This document shows positions 5,683 to 13,941 of a DNA stretch of 16,625 nt, one piece after another. The stretch covers positions 150,090-166,714 of the forward strand of contig NZ_KL585395.1 in the NCBI RefSeq assembly GCF_000721935.1, given 5' to 3'. The notes under the pieces were generated by a model that had not been told where the DNA came from, did not search any database, and saw only the letters and a list, made by a program, of their open reading frames with translations. A program made the translations under genes and the position numbers. Numbering within the stretch: the stretch's first letter is position 1; every line of letters begins with the position of its first letter. The DNA comes from Streptomyces sp. NRRL WC-3549 (GTDB lineage Bacteria; Actinomycetota; Actinomycetes; Streptomycetales; Streptomycetaceae).

Positions 5683-8600
5683 ATGGACCGTGACACCGAG
5701 ACCACACTCACCGACGGCGGTGCCTACGACGTGCTGCGGCGGCGGCTCGGGGCGCAGGCCGACGAGCTCGTCCGGCGGGCCGAAGCGCTCAACGCGCGGC
5801 GGACCGAGGAGTTCGGGTCGACCGGGCTGCGGCTGCTGGCCACCGAACAGGTGCACACCGAGCGGGCCTCGCTGGCACGGGACCTGGTGGCGGTCGGCGA
5901 CCGGCTGCTGTTCGGCTTCGAGCGGGGGCCCGGGGTCGGCGGGGAGACCGGGGTCGGCGACGTCCTCGTCCTGCGGGAAGCCGGCCTGGAGGAGGTGACG
6001 GGCGAAGGGCCCCTGGCCGACGAGGCGTTCGTCCGGGAGTTCGCCGGACTGCACCGCTACTTCCGCGACGCCCGGCTGCTGCGCCTGCGCCGGGTCAACG
6101 GCCGGCTGATCGCCGTGTTCCGTACCGGGGAGAGCGCCGAGGACGTCCGTGTGCTGCGCTGGGCGCTGGGCCCGGACGGGACGCCCGGGGAGTTCCTGGA
6201 CGCCCGGGGCGAGAAGGACCACGTGTTCCCGCCGTCGCACGACTTCGACTGGGCCCCGGCGGGGCGGGACGCCCACCGGCCCGGCCGGCACCCGCACATC
6301 GCGGTGGCCGACGGCACGCTCTTCGTCGACACCCTGGGCGGCACGCTCACCGTCAAGACCGAGGACGACACCGAGACCCCCGACGGGATCTACGAGGAGC
6401 CCGTCGACGAGCCCCTGCAGTCCCTGGCGGACGCCGACGTCGAGTACGCCCGGGCGGGGCCGCTGATCCTGCTGCGGGTGCGCCCGTACAAGGAGGAGGC
6501 CTGGCGCCACCTGGTCTTCAACACGCTGCTGGGCCGCGTCCAGCGGCTCGACGCGATCGGACCGTCGTGCCACCGGCTCCCCGAGGACCAGGGGATCATC
6601 TTCCCCGGCGGCTACTACCTCACCACCGGCGCCGCCAAGACGTTCGACACCGCCGAGGAGATCTCCGACCCGGTCTTCGAGGGCGCGGTCCGCTCCCCCA
6701 ACGGGGAGGACGTGCTGTACGTCTTCCGGTCCCGCGACGAGAGCCGCACCCTGCTCCTGCCGTACAACCTGATCCGGCAGGAGGTCGCCACCCCGCTGCT
6801 CGGCCGCGGGCACGCGCTGCTGGACGACGGCACCCTCGTCCTGCTGAAGGGGGGCGAGGACGGGCCCGCCCGCGTCCACCCCCTGCAGCGCTGGCAGACC
6901 CCGTACGTCTCCGACACCTACGCCGCCGCACACCCCGCCGGGGCGGGCCCGCTCGCCCGGACGGGCAACGCCGACCTGGTGCGCGGAATCTCCGACTGCC
7001 TCGCCCTGGCGCACGGCGTACGCGACATGACGCCGACCGCCGCCGTGTACGCCCGGCTCGTCGCCGACTGCGCACGGGCCGGCGACCGCTACCACTGGCT
7101 CACCGACCCCGACCTGGGCCTGCTCGCCGAGCCGCTGGCGGAGATCGGGGAGACCGCGGGCCAGGTGCTCGCCGAGTTCGAGACGGTGCAGGAGCTGACC
7201 CGGCAGGCCGCCGACGCCCTCGACGGGACGGCCGCCCGGCTCACCGCCCTGGTCCGCCGCATCCGGGGCGAGGCCCCGAGCTCGGCCGCCGCCTGGGTCG
7301 GCCGGCTCACCGAACTGCGCCGCGTCCACGGGCACCTGGCGACCCTCGGCGAGATGCGGTACGCCGACACCGGGCGCATCGCCGAGCTGTCCGCCGAGGC
7401 GGAGGCCGACCTGGAGTCGGCCGCCCGGCGGGCCGTCGCCTTCCTCTCCCGTGACGACGCCTTCACCGGCTACCACGAGGAGCTCGCCGCCCTCACCACC
7501 ACCGCCGGGGAGCTCGCCGCGGTCGCCGACGCCTCGCGGGTGGGCGACCGGCTGACGGAGATCACCGAGGGGCTGGCGACCGTCACGGACGTGGTGACCG
7601 GGCTCGACATCGGGGACGCCACCGTCCGCACGTCGATCCTGGAGCGCATCGCCGGGGTGCTGGGCGACGCCAACCGGGCCCGCGCCACCCTCGACGCCCG
7701 CCGCCGTGAGCTGCTGTCGCAGGAGGGGCGGGCCGAGTTCGCCGCCGAGTTCGCGCTGCTCGGCCAGGCCGTCACCGGGGCGCTGGCCGCCGCCGACTCC
7801 CCCGAGGCCTGCGACGAGCAACTGGCCCGGCTGCTGCTCCAGCTGGAGAACCTGGAGTCGCGGTTCGCGGAGTCCGACGACTTCCTCGGCCGGCTGGGCG
7901 AGCGCAGAACCGAGGTCTACGAGGCGTTCTCGGCCCGTCGGCAGACCCTCCAGGACGCCCGCGCCCGGCGGGCCGAGCGGCTCGCGGACTCGGCCGCCCG
8001 GGTCCTGGAGACGGTCACCCGGCGCCTGGCCGCGCTGGAGGACCTGGACGCCGTCCACACGTACTTCGCGTCCGACCCGATGGTCGCCAAGGTCCGGCGC
8101 ACCGCCGAGGAGCTGCGCGAGCTGGGCGACCCGGTGCGCGCCGAGGAGCTCGACGGGCGGCTGAAGGCGGCCCGTCAGGAGGCCGGGCGGGCGCTGCGGG
8201 ACCGCGGTGAGCTGTACGCGGACGGCGGCGCGGTGCTCAAGCTGGGCCGCCACCGGTTCGCGGTGAACACCCAGCCCTTCGACCTGACCCTGGTCCCGCA
8301 GGGGGACCGGCTCGCCTTCGCGCTGACCGGCACCGACTACCGGGCCCCGGTCACCGACCCGGAGTTCGCGGCGACCCGGCCGTACTGGGACCGGCTGCTG
8401 CCCTCGGAGTCGGGGGACGTCTACCGCGCCGAGTACCTGGCCGCCCGGCTGCTGGACGAGCACGGCGCCGACGCCCTGGCGGGCGCGCCGGACCTGGCCG
8501 CGCTCGTCCGGGAGGCGGCAGCGGCGGCGTACGACGAGGGCTACCAGCGGGGCGTCCACGACGAGGACGCCACCGCGATCCTGACCGTGCTGCTGCGGCT

Positions 8601-9261
8601 GCACGCCGGGGCCGGGCTGCTGCGGTTCGGACCCGCCGTGCGCGCCGCGGCACAGCTGTTCTGGGCGCACGGGGCCGACGAGGCCCTGCGGGCGTCCTGG
8701 TCGCGCCGGGCCCTGTCGCTGGCGCGGGCCCGCGACACCTTCGGGCTCGCCCCGGCCGTCGCCGTCCTCCAGGAGGAGTGGGCGGCGGTGATGGGGGCGG
8801 GACAGGCCGCCGCCGGGTACCTCTTCGAGGAGCTGACGAGCGGGCCGGCCGGGTTCGTCACGAGCGCCGCCACCCGTATGTTCCTGGAGAAGTTCCGCCG
8901 GGCCACCGGCACCTCGGCGTACGACGACGACCTGGCGGCGCTCCAGGACGACCTGCCGGCCCGCCGCCAGCTGGTCGAGGGCTGGCTCGGCGCGTACGCC
9001 GCCGCCTCCGGCACCGACGTGGACCCCGGGGACCTGGCGGAGGCCGCGGCCGTGGAGCTCTGTCCGGACCTGGAGCGGTACGACTGCGACGCCCCGCTCA
9101 CCGCCACGGTGGACGGGCTGCTGGGCGACCACCCCCGTGCGGACCGGGGGACGCTGTCGGTCCGGCTGGACGAATTCCTCGCCCGTACCGCTGCGTTCAG
9201 GGCCGAGTCCGTGCCCGGATTCCGCGCGTACCAGCGGCTGCGCACCGCACTGGCTCCGGCC
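5683..9261 (+). CDS. DNA repair ATPase family (DUF3686), N-terminal 1,193 residues before a frameshift
   Basis: The start ATG at 5683 has AGGGAG at 5669-5674. The first about 430 residues are beta-rich, with motifs I recognise from the large family annotated DNA repair ATPase: HDFDW near 186, RPGRHPHIAV and GGTLTVKTEDDTETPDGIY up to about 237, GIYEEPV at 235-241, NGEDVLYVF at 340-348 and LLPYNLIRQEV just after. Residues about 440-850 are helical and charged, probably coiled coil, followed by a short beta segment (HRFAVNTQPFDLTLVPQGD, near 856) and more helices. The AAA module that should follow lies one frame over from 9263. The open frame runs on to 9828, but that last part has no family-like sequence. 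A genuine role in DNA repair is not established. No signal peptide or membrane helix is visible, so it is cytoplasmic, perhaps docking on the flotillin scaffold. Confidence 0.85.
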
Positions 9262-9268
9262 GCGTGTC
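9244..9268 (+). other. Frameshift site within the giant ATPase gene
   Basis: Family-like sequence runs in the frame of 5683 up to FRAYQRLRTAL (ending at 9252) and resumes one base later in phase with RPRVMSAFVRNQ (from 9257). The simplest repair is one surplus G at about 9262, giving Ala-Pro-Ala-Arg-Val-Met. From memory, family members have some 10-20 more residues between these two segments, so a short out-of-frame deletion of 3n+2 bases is an alternative. No slippery run, stop codon or ribosome-like stimulatory site is present that would suggest programmed shifting. With the shift repaired the protein would be about 1,609 residues, near the family's usual size as I remember it. Confidence 0.75.
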
Positions 9269-10513
9269 ATGTCGGCGTTCGTCCGCAACCAGCTCCTGGA
9301 CGAGGTGTACCTGCCGCTGATCGGGGACAGCCTCGCCAAGCAGCTCGGCACGGCGGACGCGGACCGGCGCACCGACTCGCAGGGCCTGCTGCTGCTCGTC
9401 TCCCCGCCGGGCTACGGCAAGACGACGCTCATGGAGTACGTCGCCGACCGGCTCGGCATGGTCCTGGTGAAGGTCAGCGGCCCGAACCTCGGCCACGACG
9501 TGACGTCCCTGGACCCGGCGCAGGCACGCGGCGCGACCGCCCGCCGCGAGGTCGAGAAGATCAACTTCGCGCTGGAGTCCGGCAACAACACCCTGCTCTA
9601 CCTGGACGACATCCAGCACACCTCCCCCGAGCTGCTCCAGAAGTTCATCCCGCTCTGCGACGCCACCCGCCGTGTCGAGGGGGTCCTGGACGGCGAGCCG
9701 CGCAGCTACGACCTGCGGGGCAAACGGTTCGCGGTGGTGATGGCGGGCAACCCGTACACCGAGTCCGGGGAGCGGTTCCGGATTCCGGACATGCTCGCCA
9801 ACCGGGCCGACGTGTGGAACCTCGGTGAGGTACTGAGCGGCCGGGAGGACGTCTTCGCGCTGAGCTTCGTCGAGAACGCGCTGACCGCCAACCCGGTCCT
9901 CGCCCCGCTCGCGGGCCGCTCCCGCGCCGACCTGGCGCTGCTCGTGCGTATGGCGTCCGGTTCCGGGGCCCACGCCGACCAGTTGGAGCACGCGTACGCG
10001 CCGGCCGAGCTGGAGCGGATCGTGGCGGTCCTGCGCCACCTGCTCACCGCCCGGGAGACGGTCCTCGCGGTGAACGCGGCGTACATCGCCTCGGCGGCCC
10101 GGACCGACGCGACACGGACGGAGCCGCCGTTCCGGCTGCAGGGCTCGTACCGCAACATGAACAAGATCGCCGAGCGGATCGTGCCCGTCATGAACGAGGC
10201 CGAGCTGTCCGCCGTCATCGACGACCACTACGCGGGCGAGGCCCAGACCCTGACCTCGGGCGCCGAGGCCAACCTGCTGAAGCTGGCCGCGCTGCGCGGC
10301 ACGCTCACCGGGCGGCAGGCCGAGCGCTGGGCGGAGGTCACCGCCGCCTACGTCCGTACGCAGGCGCTCGGCGGCCCGGACGGCGACCCCGTCACCCGGG
10401 CGGTCGCGGCCCTCGGGCTGCTCGCGGACCGCATCTCGGCGGTGGAGACGGCCATCCACCGGGCGGCCGACCCGCGCCGCCTCCTGGGCGGCCCCGGACC
10501 GGTCCACGACTGA
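9263..10513 (+). CDS. DNA repair ATPase family, C-terminal AAA module (continuation after frameshift)
   Basis: These 416 residues complete the giant ATPase. Motifs in order are the family signature SAFVRNQLLDEVYLPLIGD, Walker A SPPGYGKTT (9401-9427), Walker B LLYLDD (9593-9610), a sensor-1 Asn in VVMAGNPYT (Asn at 9749-9751), and a possible arginine finger in MLANRAD (Arg at 9803-9805). The C-terminal part holds the conserved FRLQGSYRNMNKIAER and the segment from DHYAGEAQTLT to AEANLLKL. All ATPase residues are intact, so the module should be active if translated. An internal ATG at 9269 could in theory start a 414-residue AAA protein, but no ribosome site precedes it. TGA at 10511-10513 is 20 bp before the next start, so this module and the RCK protein are probably co-translated. 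Confidence 0.85.
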   Translation, partial: RVMSAFVRNQLLDEVYLPLIGDSLAKQLGTADADRRTDSQGLLLLVSPPGYGKTTLMEYVADRLGMVLVKVSGPNLGHDVTSLDPAQARGATARREVEKINFALESGNNTLLYLDDIQHTSPELLQKFIPLCDATRRVEGVLDGEPRSYDLRGKRFAVVMAGNPYTESGERFRIPDMLANRADVWNLGEVLSGREDVFALSFVENALTANPVLAPLAGRSRADLALLVRMASGSGAHADQLEHAYAPAELERIVAVLRHLLTARETVLAVNAAYIASAARTDATRTEPPFRLQGSYRNMNKIAERIVPVMNEAELSAVIDDHYAGEAQTLTSGAEANLLKLAALRGTLTGRQAERWAEVTAAYVRTQALGGPDGDPVTRAVAALGLLADRISAVETAIHRAADPRRLLGGPGPVHD

Positions 10514-10533
10514 CAGGAGAGGGGTCAGCAGGC

Positions 10534-12531
10534 ATGCTGGGTTTCGTGCCCCCACTTCCTCATCAGTCCCAACACCCCGCGGCCCACGGCCACATGCTCG
10601 TCTGCGGCGACGACGCGCTCGCCCGGCGGCTCGCCGTGGAGCTGCGGTACGTCTACGGCGAGCGGGTCACGCTGCTGCTCCCCCCGGGCCGCGACACCAC
10701 CCGTCCCGAGCTTCCGCTCACCCAGCGGGCCCGGGCAGCCGCCCTGTTCGGCCGGATGTCGGCGGCGATGAACCGCAACGGCGCGGCGGGCGGCACCGGG
10801 AGCGGCGACACCAACGCCGGGGTCGAGGCCGTGCGCATCATGGAGGCCCACGAGCCCTCCGACGAGGTGCTGGAGGAGGCCGGGGTCGAGCGGGCCGCCG
10901 CCCTCGCGCTGGTCTACGACGACGACGAGCTCAACATCCGGGCAGCCCTGACGGCCCGCCGGCTCAATCCGCGCCTGCGGCTGGTCATCCGGCTCTACAA
11001 CCGCAAGCTGGGCCAGCACCTGGAGACCCTGCTCGACCAGGCGGCGGCGCTCGCCATGCCCGGCGTGGACCCGGACGTGCTGGACGCCTCCACCACCGTG
11101 CTGTCCGACGCCGACACCGCCGCCCCCGCGCTCGCCGCCACGGCGGTGACCGGCAGCAGCAAGGTCGTCCAGGCCGAGGGCCTCCTCCTGCGCGCCGCCG
11201 AGCGCACCCCGCCCCGGCAGGGCGAGCTCGCCGACCCGGGGCTGTGCACGCTGGCCCTGCTCTCCTCCACCACCCACGACCCGGCCGGCTCCGAGGGTTC
11301 CGACAGCAACGGCGACGACGGACCCCAACTCCTGCCCGACCAGGCGACGGTGGACGCCGCCACCGGACGCGGCACGGTGGTCCTGGAGGCCATCAGCCAC
11401 GCCGGGCCGGACCGGGTCGCGGTACGCATGGGCGGCCGGGGCGCGCCGCTGAGCCACATCTTCTCGCGCCGGCTGCGCTGGTCGGCCCTGGGCGTCGCGG
11501 CCGCCGCCGTGGCCCTCGCCGTCGCCTCCGTCATCACCACCGGCGACAGCCCGCTGCACGCCTCCTACCTCACGCTGCTCGACCTGCTGGCGATGGGCGA
11601 CCCGGCGGAGGACGGGCCGCCGCCGCGCCAGATCATCCAGCTGCTCTCCGGGATGGCCGGACTCCTCCTGCTGCCGCTGCTGGTCGCCGCCGTGCTGGAG
11701 GCGTTCGGTTCGCTGCGCCACGCGTCCTCGCTGCGCCGGCCGCCGCGCGGCCTGTCCGGACACGTGGTGCTGCTCGGCCTCGGCAAGATCGGCACCCGCG
11801 TGCTGGTGCGGCTGCGGGAACTGGAGATCCCCGTGGTGGTGGTCGAGGAGGACCCGGAGGCGCGCGGCATCCCGCTGGCGCGCAGCATGCACGTGCCGAC
11901 GGTCATCGGTGACGTCACCCAGGAAGGTGTCCTGGAGGCGGCGAAGATCCGCCGGGCACGCGCCCTGCTCGCCCTGACCAGCATCGACACCACGAACCTC
12001 GAAGCCACGCTGTACGCCCGCTCGGTCAAACCGGACCTCCAGGTGGCCCTGCGGCTGTACGACGACGAGTTCGCCACCGCCGTCTTCCGCACCCTGCGCA
12101 CCGCCCACCCGCAGGCCGTGACCCGGTCCCGCTCGGTGTCCCACCTGGCCGCGCCGTCGTTCGCCGTCGCCATGATGGGCCGGCAGATCCTCGGCGCGGT
12201 CCCGGTCGAACGCAAGGTGATGCTGTTCGCCGCCCTGGAGGTGGGCGGCCACCCGCAGCTGCTGGGCCGCACCGTCGAGCAGGCGTTCCGGGCCGGTGCC
12301 TGGCGGGTCCTGGCGCTGGACGCCACCCCGCCGGCCGACCGCCTCCCGGACCTGGCCGCCGTACCGCCGTACGACCCGGACGCGCCGGAGGCGGTGGGCC
12401 GGCCGTCCGGACTGGTCTGGAACCTGCACCCGGGGTACGTGCTGCGCCCGGAGGACCGGGTGGTGATCGCCGCGACCCGGCGCGGCCTGGCCGAACTGCT
12501 GCGCCGGCAGCGGGCGACGACCGTGCGGTAG
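10534..12531 (+). CDS. RCK (TrkA-N) domain membrane protein, K+-channel-like with atypical pore
   Basis: This encodes 665 residues. Residues about 20-150 form a first RCK_N/TrkA-like Rossmann domain with a degenerate nucleotide loop (MLVCGDDALA). A polar linker rich in Ser, Gly and Asp follows, then helices at about 316-336 and 367-391 bracketing a re-entrant-loop-like stretch. A second RCK_N domain starts at 409 with an intact GLGKIG (415-420) and an acidic pair after VVVV, as expected for NAD binding, and a TrkA_C-like end follows (PGYVLRPEDRVVIAATRRG). Where a K+ filter (TVGYG) should be, this protein has LLDLLAMGDP (347-356), so selective K+ conduction is doubtful. The start ATG at 10534 has AGGAGAGGGG at 10515-10524. 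It is the last gene of the cassette, 20 bp after the ATPase. Confidence 0.85.
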   Translation: MLGFVPPLPHQSQHPAAHGHMLVCGDDALARRLAVELRYVYGERVTLLLPPGRDTTRPELPLTQRARAAALFGRMSAAMNRNGAAGGTGSGDTNAGVEAVRIMEAHEPSDEVLEEAGVERAAALALVYDDDELNIRAALTARRLNPRLRLVIRLYNRKLGQHLETLLDQAAALAMPGVDPDVLDASTTVLSDADTAAPALAATAVTGSSKVVQAEGLLLRAAERTPPRQGELADPGLCTLALLSSTTHDPAGSEGSDSNGDDGPQLLPDQATVDAATGRGTVVLEAISHAGPDRVAVRMGGRGAPLSHIFSRRLRWSALGVAAAAVALAVASVITTGDSPLHASYLTLLDLLAMGDPAEDGPPPRQIIQLLSGMAGLLLLPLLVAAVLEAFGSLRHASSLRRPPRGLSGHVVLLGLGKIGTRVLVRLRELEIPVVVVEEDPEARGIPLARSMHVPTVIGDVTQEGVLEAAKIRRARALLALTSIDTTNLEATLYARSVKPDLQVALRLYDDEFATAVFRTLRTAHPQAVTRSRSVSHLAAPSFAVAMMGRQILGAVPVERKVMLFAALEVGGHPQLLGRTVEQAFRAGAWRVLALDATPPADRLPDLAAVPPYDPDAPEAVGRPSGLVWNLHPGYVLRPEDRVVIAATRRGLAELLRRQRATTVR

Positions 12532-12552
12532 GCGGGGCGGTCCGGTCGGTGG

Positions 12553-12581
12553 GCCGGCCCCGGCGGTGCACCGGGGCCGGC
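12553..12581. terminator. Bidirectional hairpin between RCK gene and trpS
   Basis: GCCGGCCCCGG (12553-12563) and CCGGGGCCGGC (12571-12581) are perfect 11-bp arms with a 7-base loop, centred in the 83-bp gap between two convergent genes. It would end transcripts from both sides; there is no T-tract. Confidence 0.65.
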
Positions 12582-12614
12582 GGCGCGCCGGGGCCTACGG
12601 ACGGAGCCCCTACG

Positions 12615-13673
12615 TCACCGGAACATGCCCATGGCCTGCCGCACCTCGTCCAGGGTCGCCTCGGCCACGGCGTTCGCGCGCTCGTTGCCGGCGCGCAGGA
12701 TGTCCCGTACCTGGCCCATGTCCTTCGCGTACTCGGCCCGCCGGGCCCGGATCGGCGCCATCGTCGCGTTGACCGCCTCCGTCACCGTCCGCTTCAGCGC
12801 GGCGGCGCCGCCGTCCCCGATCTCCTCGGCGACGGCGTGCGGGTCGCGGCCGAGGCAGAGCGCGGCCAGCAGCACCAGGCTCGACACCCCGGGGCGGGTC
12901 TCGGGGTCGTAGGTGATGTGCCGGTCGGCGTCGGTGGTGGCGCCCTTGATCAGCCGCGCGGTCTCGTCCTCGCTCGCGCCCAGGGCCACGGAGTTGTTGC
13001 GGCTCTTGCTCATCTTGGTGCCGTCGGTGCCGAGCAGCAGGGGCGCGGCGGAGAGCAGCGCGTCGGGCTCCGGGAAGACGGTCCCGTACCGCTCGTTGAA
13101 GCGGCGGGCGACGGTGCGGGTGATCTCCAGGTGCGGCAGCTGGTCCTGTCCCACGGGGACGAGGTCGCCCTTGCAGAAGAGGATGTCGGCGGCCTGGTGC
13201 ACCGGGTAGGTGTACATGAGCCCGCTGACGGCGGCCTGCCGGGAGTGGGCGATCTCGTCCTTCACGGTGGGGTTGCGGCCCAGTTCGGCGACGGAGACCA
13301 GCGAGAGGAACGGCAGCAGCAGCTGGTTGAGGGCCGGTACGGCGCTGTGGTTGAAGACCGTCGTCCGGGCGGGGTCGATCCCGATCGCCAGGTAGTCCAG
13401 CAGCAGGCCCTCGACGTGCTCGTTCAGCCGCTCGGCGACGTCCCGGTCGGTGAGGACCTGGTAGTCGGCGATGAGGACGAAGACGTCCGCACCGAGGTCC
13501 TGGAGCCGCACCCGGTTGTGCAGGGTCCCGAAATAGTGCCCGAGGTGCAGGGCCCCGGTGGGACGGTCGCCGGTGAGGACCCGGAAGCGTCCGGGGTCCT
13601 GGGCGATCTGCTGCTCCAGCTCGGCGCTGCGGCGCACGGCGGGGTTCACGGGCTGGTCGGCGACGGCGGTCAT
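12615..13673 (-). CDS. trpS: Tryptophanyl-tRNA synthetase, auxiliary antibiotic-resistant type
   Basis: This encodes 352 residues, class Ic aminoacyl-tRNA synthetase, charging tRNA-Trp in the cytoplasm. The HIGH-type motif is HLGH (43-46), in DRPTGALHLGHYFGT, and KMSKS is at 220-224. YPVHQAADI and VGQDQLPHLEITR are typical of TrpRS. Aligning by eye with the B. stearothermophilus enzyme, its DQHAIT matches ADYQVLT here, so His43 corresponds to Gln72 (codon at 13458-13460). A His43-to-Asn change in that enzyme is known to give indolmycin resistance, and Streptomyces carry a second, indolmycin-resistant TrpRS induced by attenuation. The attenuator in front of this gene fits that class. The start is ATG 13673, preceded on the minus strand by GAGGAG. 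The frame is open a further 435 bases upstream, but that would read through the leader and terminator. Confidence 0.95.
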   Translation of the reverse strand: MTAVADQPVNPAVRRSAELEQQIAQDPGRFRVLTGDRPTGALHLGHYFGTLHNRVRLQDLGADVFVLIADYQVLTDRDVAERLNEHVEGLLLDYLAIGIDPARTTVFNHSAVPALNQLLLPFLSLVSVAELGRNPTVKDEIAHSRQAAVSGLMYTYPVHQAADILFCKGDLVPVGQDQLPHLEITRTVARRFNERYGTVFPEPDALLSAAPLLLGTDGTKMSKSRNNSVALGASEDETARLIKGATTDADRHITYDPETRPGVSSLVLLAALCLGRDPHAVAEEIGDGGAAALKRTVTEAVNATMAPIRARRAEYAKDMGQVRDILRAGNERANAVAEATLDEVRQAMGMFR

Positions 13674-13739
13674 GGGGGCTCTCCTCGCGGGTGATGGGTG
13701 CGTGGAGGACGGCCCGCCCGGGACCCCGGGCAACGAAGA

Positions 13740-13765
13740 AGGGCCGTCCGATGTCGAACGGCCCT
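13740..13765 (-). terminator. Attenuator terminator upstream of trpS
   Basis: Read on the minus strand, AGGGCCGTTCG, loop ACAT, CGGACGGCCCT forms an 11-bp stem with one G-T wobble, followed by TTCTTCGTT, an unusually U-rich run for this genome. It lies between the leader peptide stop and the trpS start, 67 bp before the latter. Confidence 0.85.
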
Positions 13766-13792
13766 GGTTCCGTGCAGATGGGGTGGCCGCTC

Positions 13793-13834
13793 CTAGGAGG
13801 AGCGCCACCAGTTGCGGCACGGTACGGAGGTCAT
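13793..13834 (-). CDS. Trp-rich leader peptide of trpS
   Basis: A 13-codon frame encodes MTSVPCRNWWRSS and ends in TAG (13793-13795). Two consecutive Trp codons sit at residues 9-10, rare in any protein and the hallmark of a tryptophan-sensing leader. The stop codon lies within the loop of the 1:2 hairpin, as expected for a leader that lets the pause hairpin form once the ribosome leaves. No ribosome site precedes the ATG, and the predicted transcription start coincides with the A of the ATG, so the leader is probably translated from a leaderless transcript. Confidence 0.88.
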   Translation of the reverse strand: MTSVPCRNWWRSS

Positions 13835-13840
13835 GGGGTG

Positions 13841-13870
13841 AGTGTACCGGCCACGGGGCCCCTCGGGCAG
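13841..13870 (-). promoter_or_regulatory. Promoter of the trpS leader transcript
   Basis: On the minus strand TACACT (13846-13841) matches the TAnnnT -10 pattern. A weak -35, CTGCCC (13870-13865, 18-base spacer) or TGCCCG (17-base spacer), lies upstream. The seventh base after the -10 box is the A of the leader peptide ATG at 13834, a normal distance for a transcription start. Confidence 0.5.
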
Positions 13871-13941
13871 GGGGGCGCGTACGTGATCCCGCCCGCGTCG
13901 CGCGAGCGGCGGGTGGGGGGGCGATCCTGGAGGAGGTGCGC

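Larger units (their letters stand above)
13674..13834 (-). promoter_or_regulatory. trpS attenuator leader RNA with mutually exclusive hairpins
   Basis: On the minus strand, segment 1 GGTGGCGCTCC (13799-13809, containing both Trp codons) can pair with segment 2 GGAGCGGCCACC (13782-13793) with one bulged G. Segment 2 GAGCGGCC (13785-13792) can instead pair with segment 3 GGCCGTTC (13756-13763) over 8 bp. Segment 3 also forms the 5' arm of the terminator (13740-13765). A ribosome stalled at the Trp codons would cover segment 1, leave 2 free to pair with 3, and allow read-through into trpS; fast translation would let the terminator form. This is the classic trp-type logic, and ribosome-mediated attenuation of the auxiliary TrpRS gene has been described in Streptomyces coelicolor. 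Confidence 0.88.

Noticed and set aside
3342..5711. Long minus-strand frames opposite the flotillin (789 and 613 residues)
   Set aside because: They mirror the Glu/Ala-rich coiled coil in reverse, with no domain, no ribosome site and poor composition.
9137..9268. Programmed +1 frameshifting or an independent start for the AAA module
   Set aside because: There is no slippery codon pair, stop or internal Shine-Dalgarno-like stimulator at the junction, and no ribosome site before GTG 9137 or ATG 9269.
5233..9372. 1,379-residue minus-strand open frame
   Set aside because: It is antisense to the ATPase gene, and is the usual result of G/C third positions in high-GC genes; its translation is low-complexity Gly/Arg/Pro/Val.
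10525..12429. 634-residue minus-strand frame opposite the RCK gene
   Set aside because: Antisense shadow; the plus strand has clear RCK motifs and a good ribosome site.
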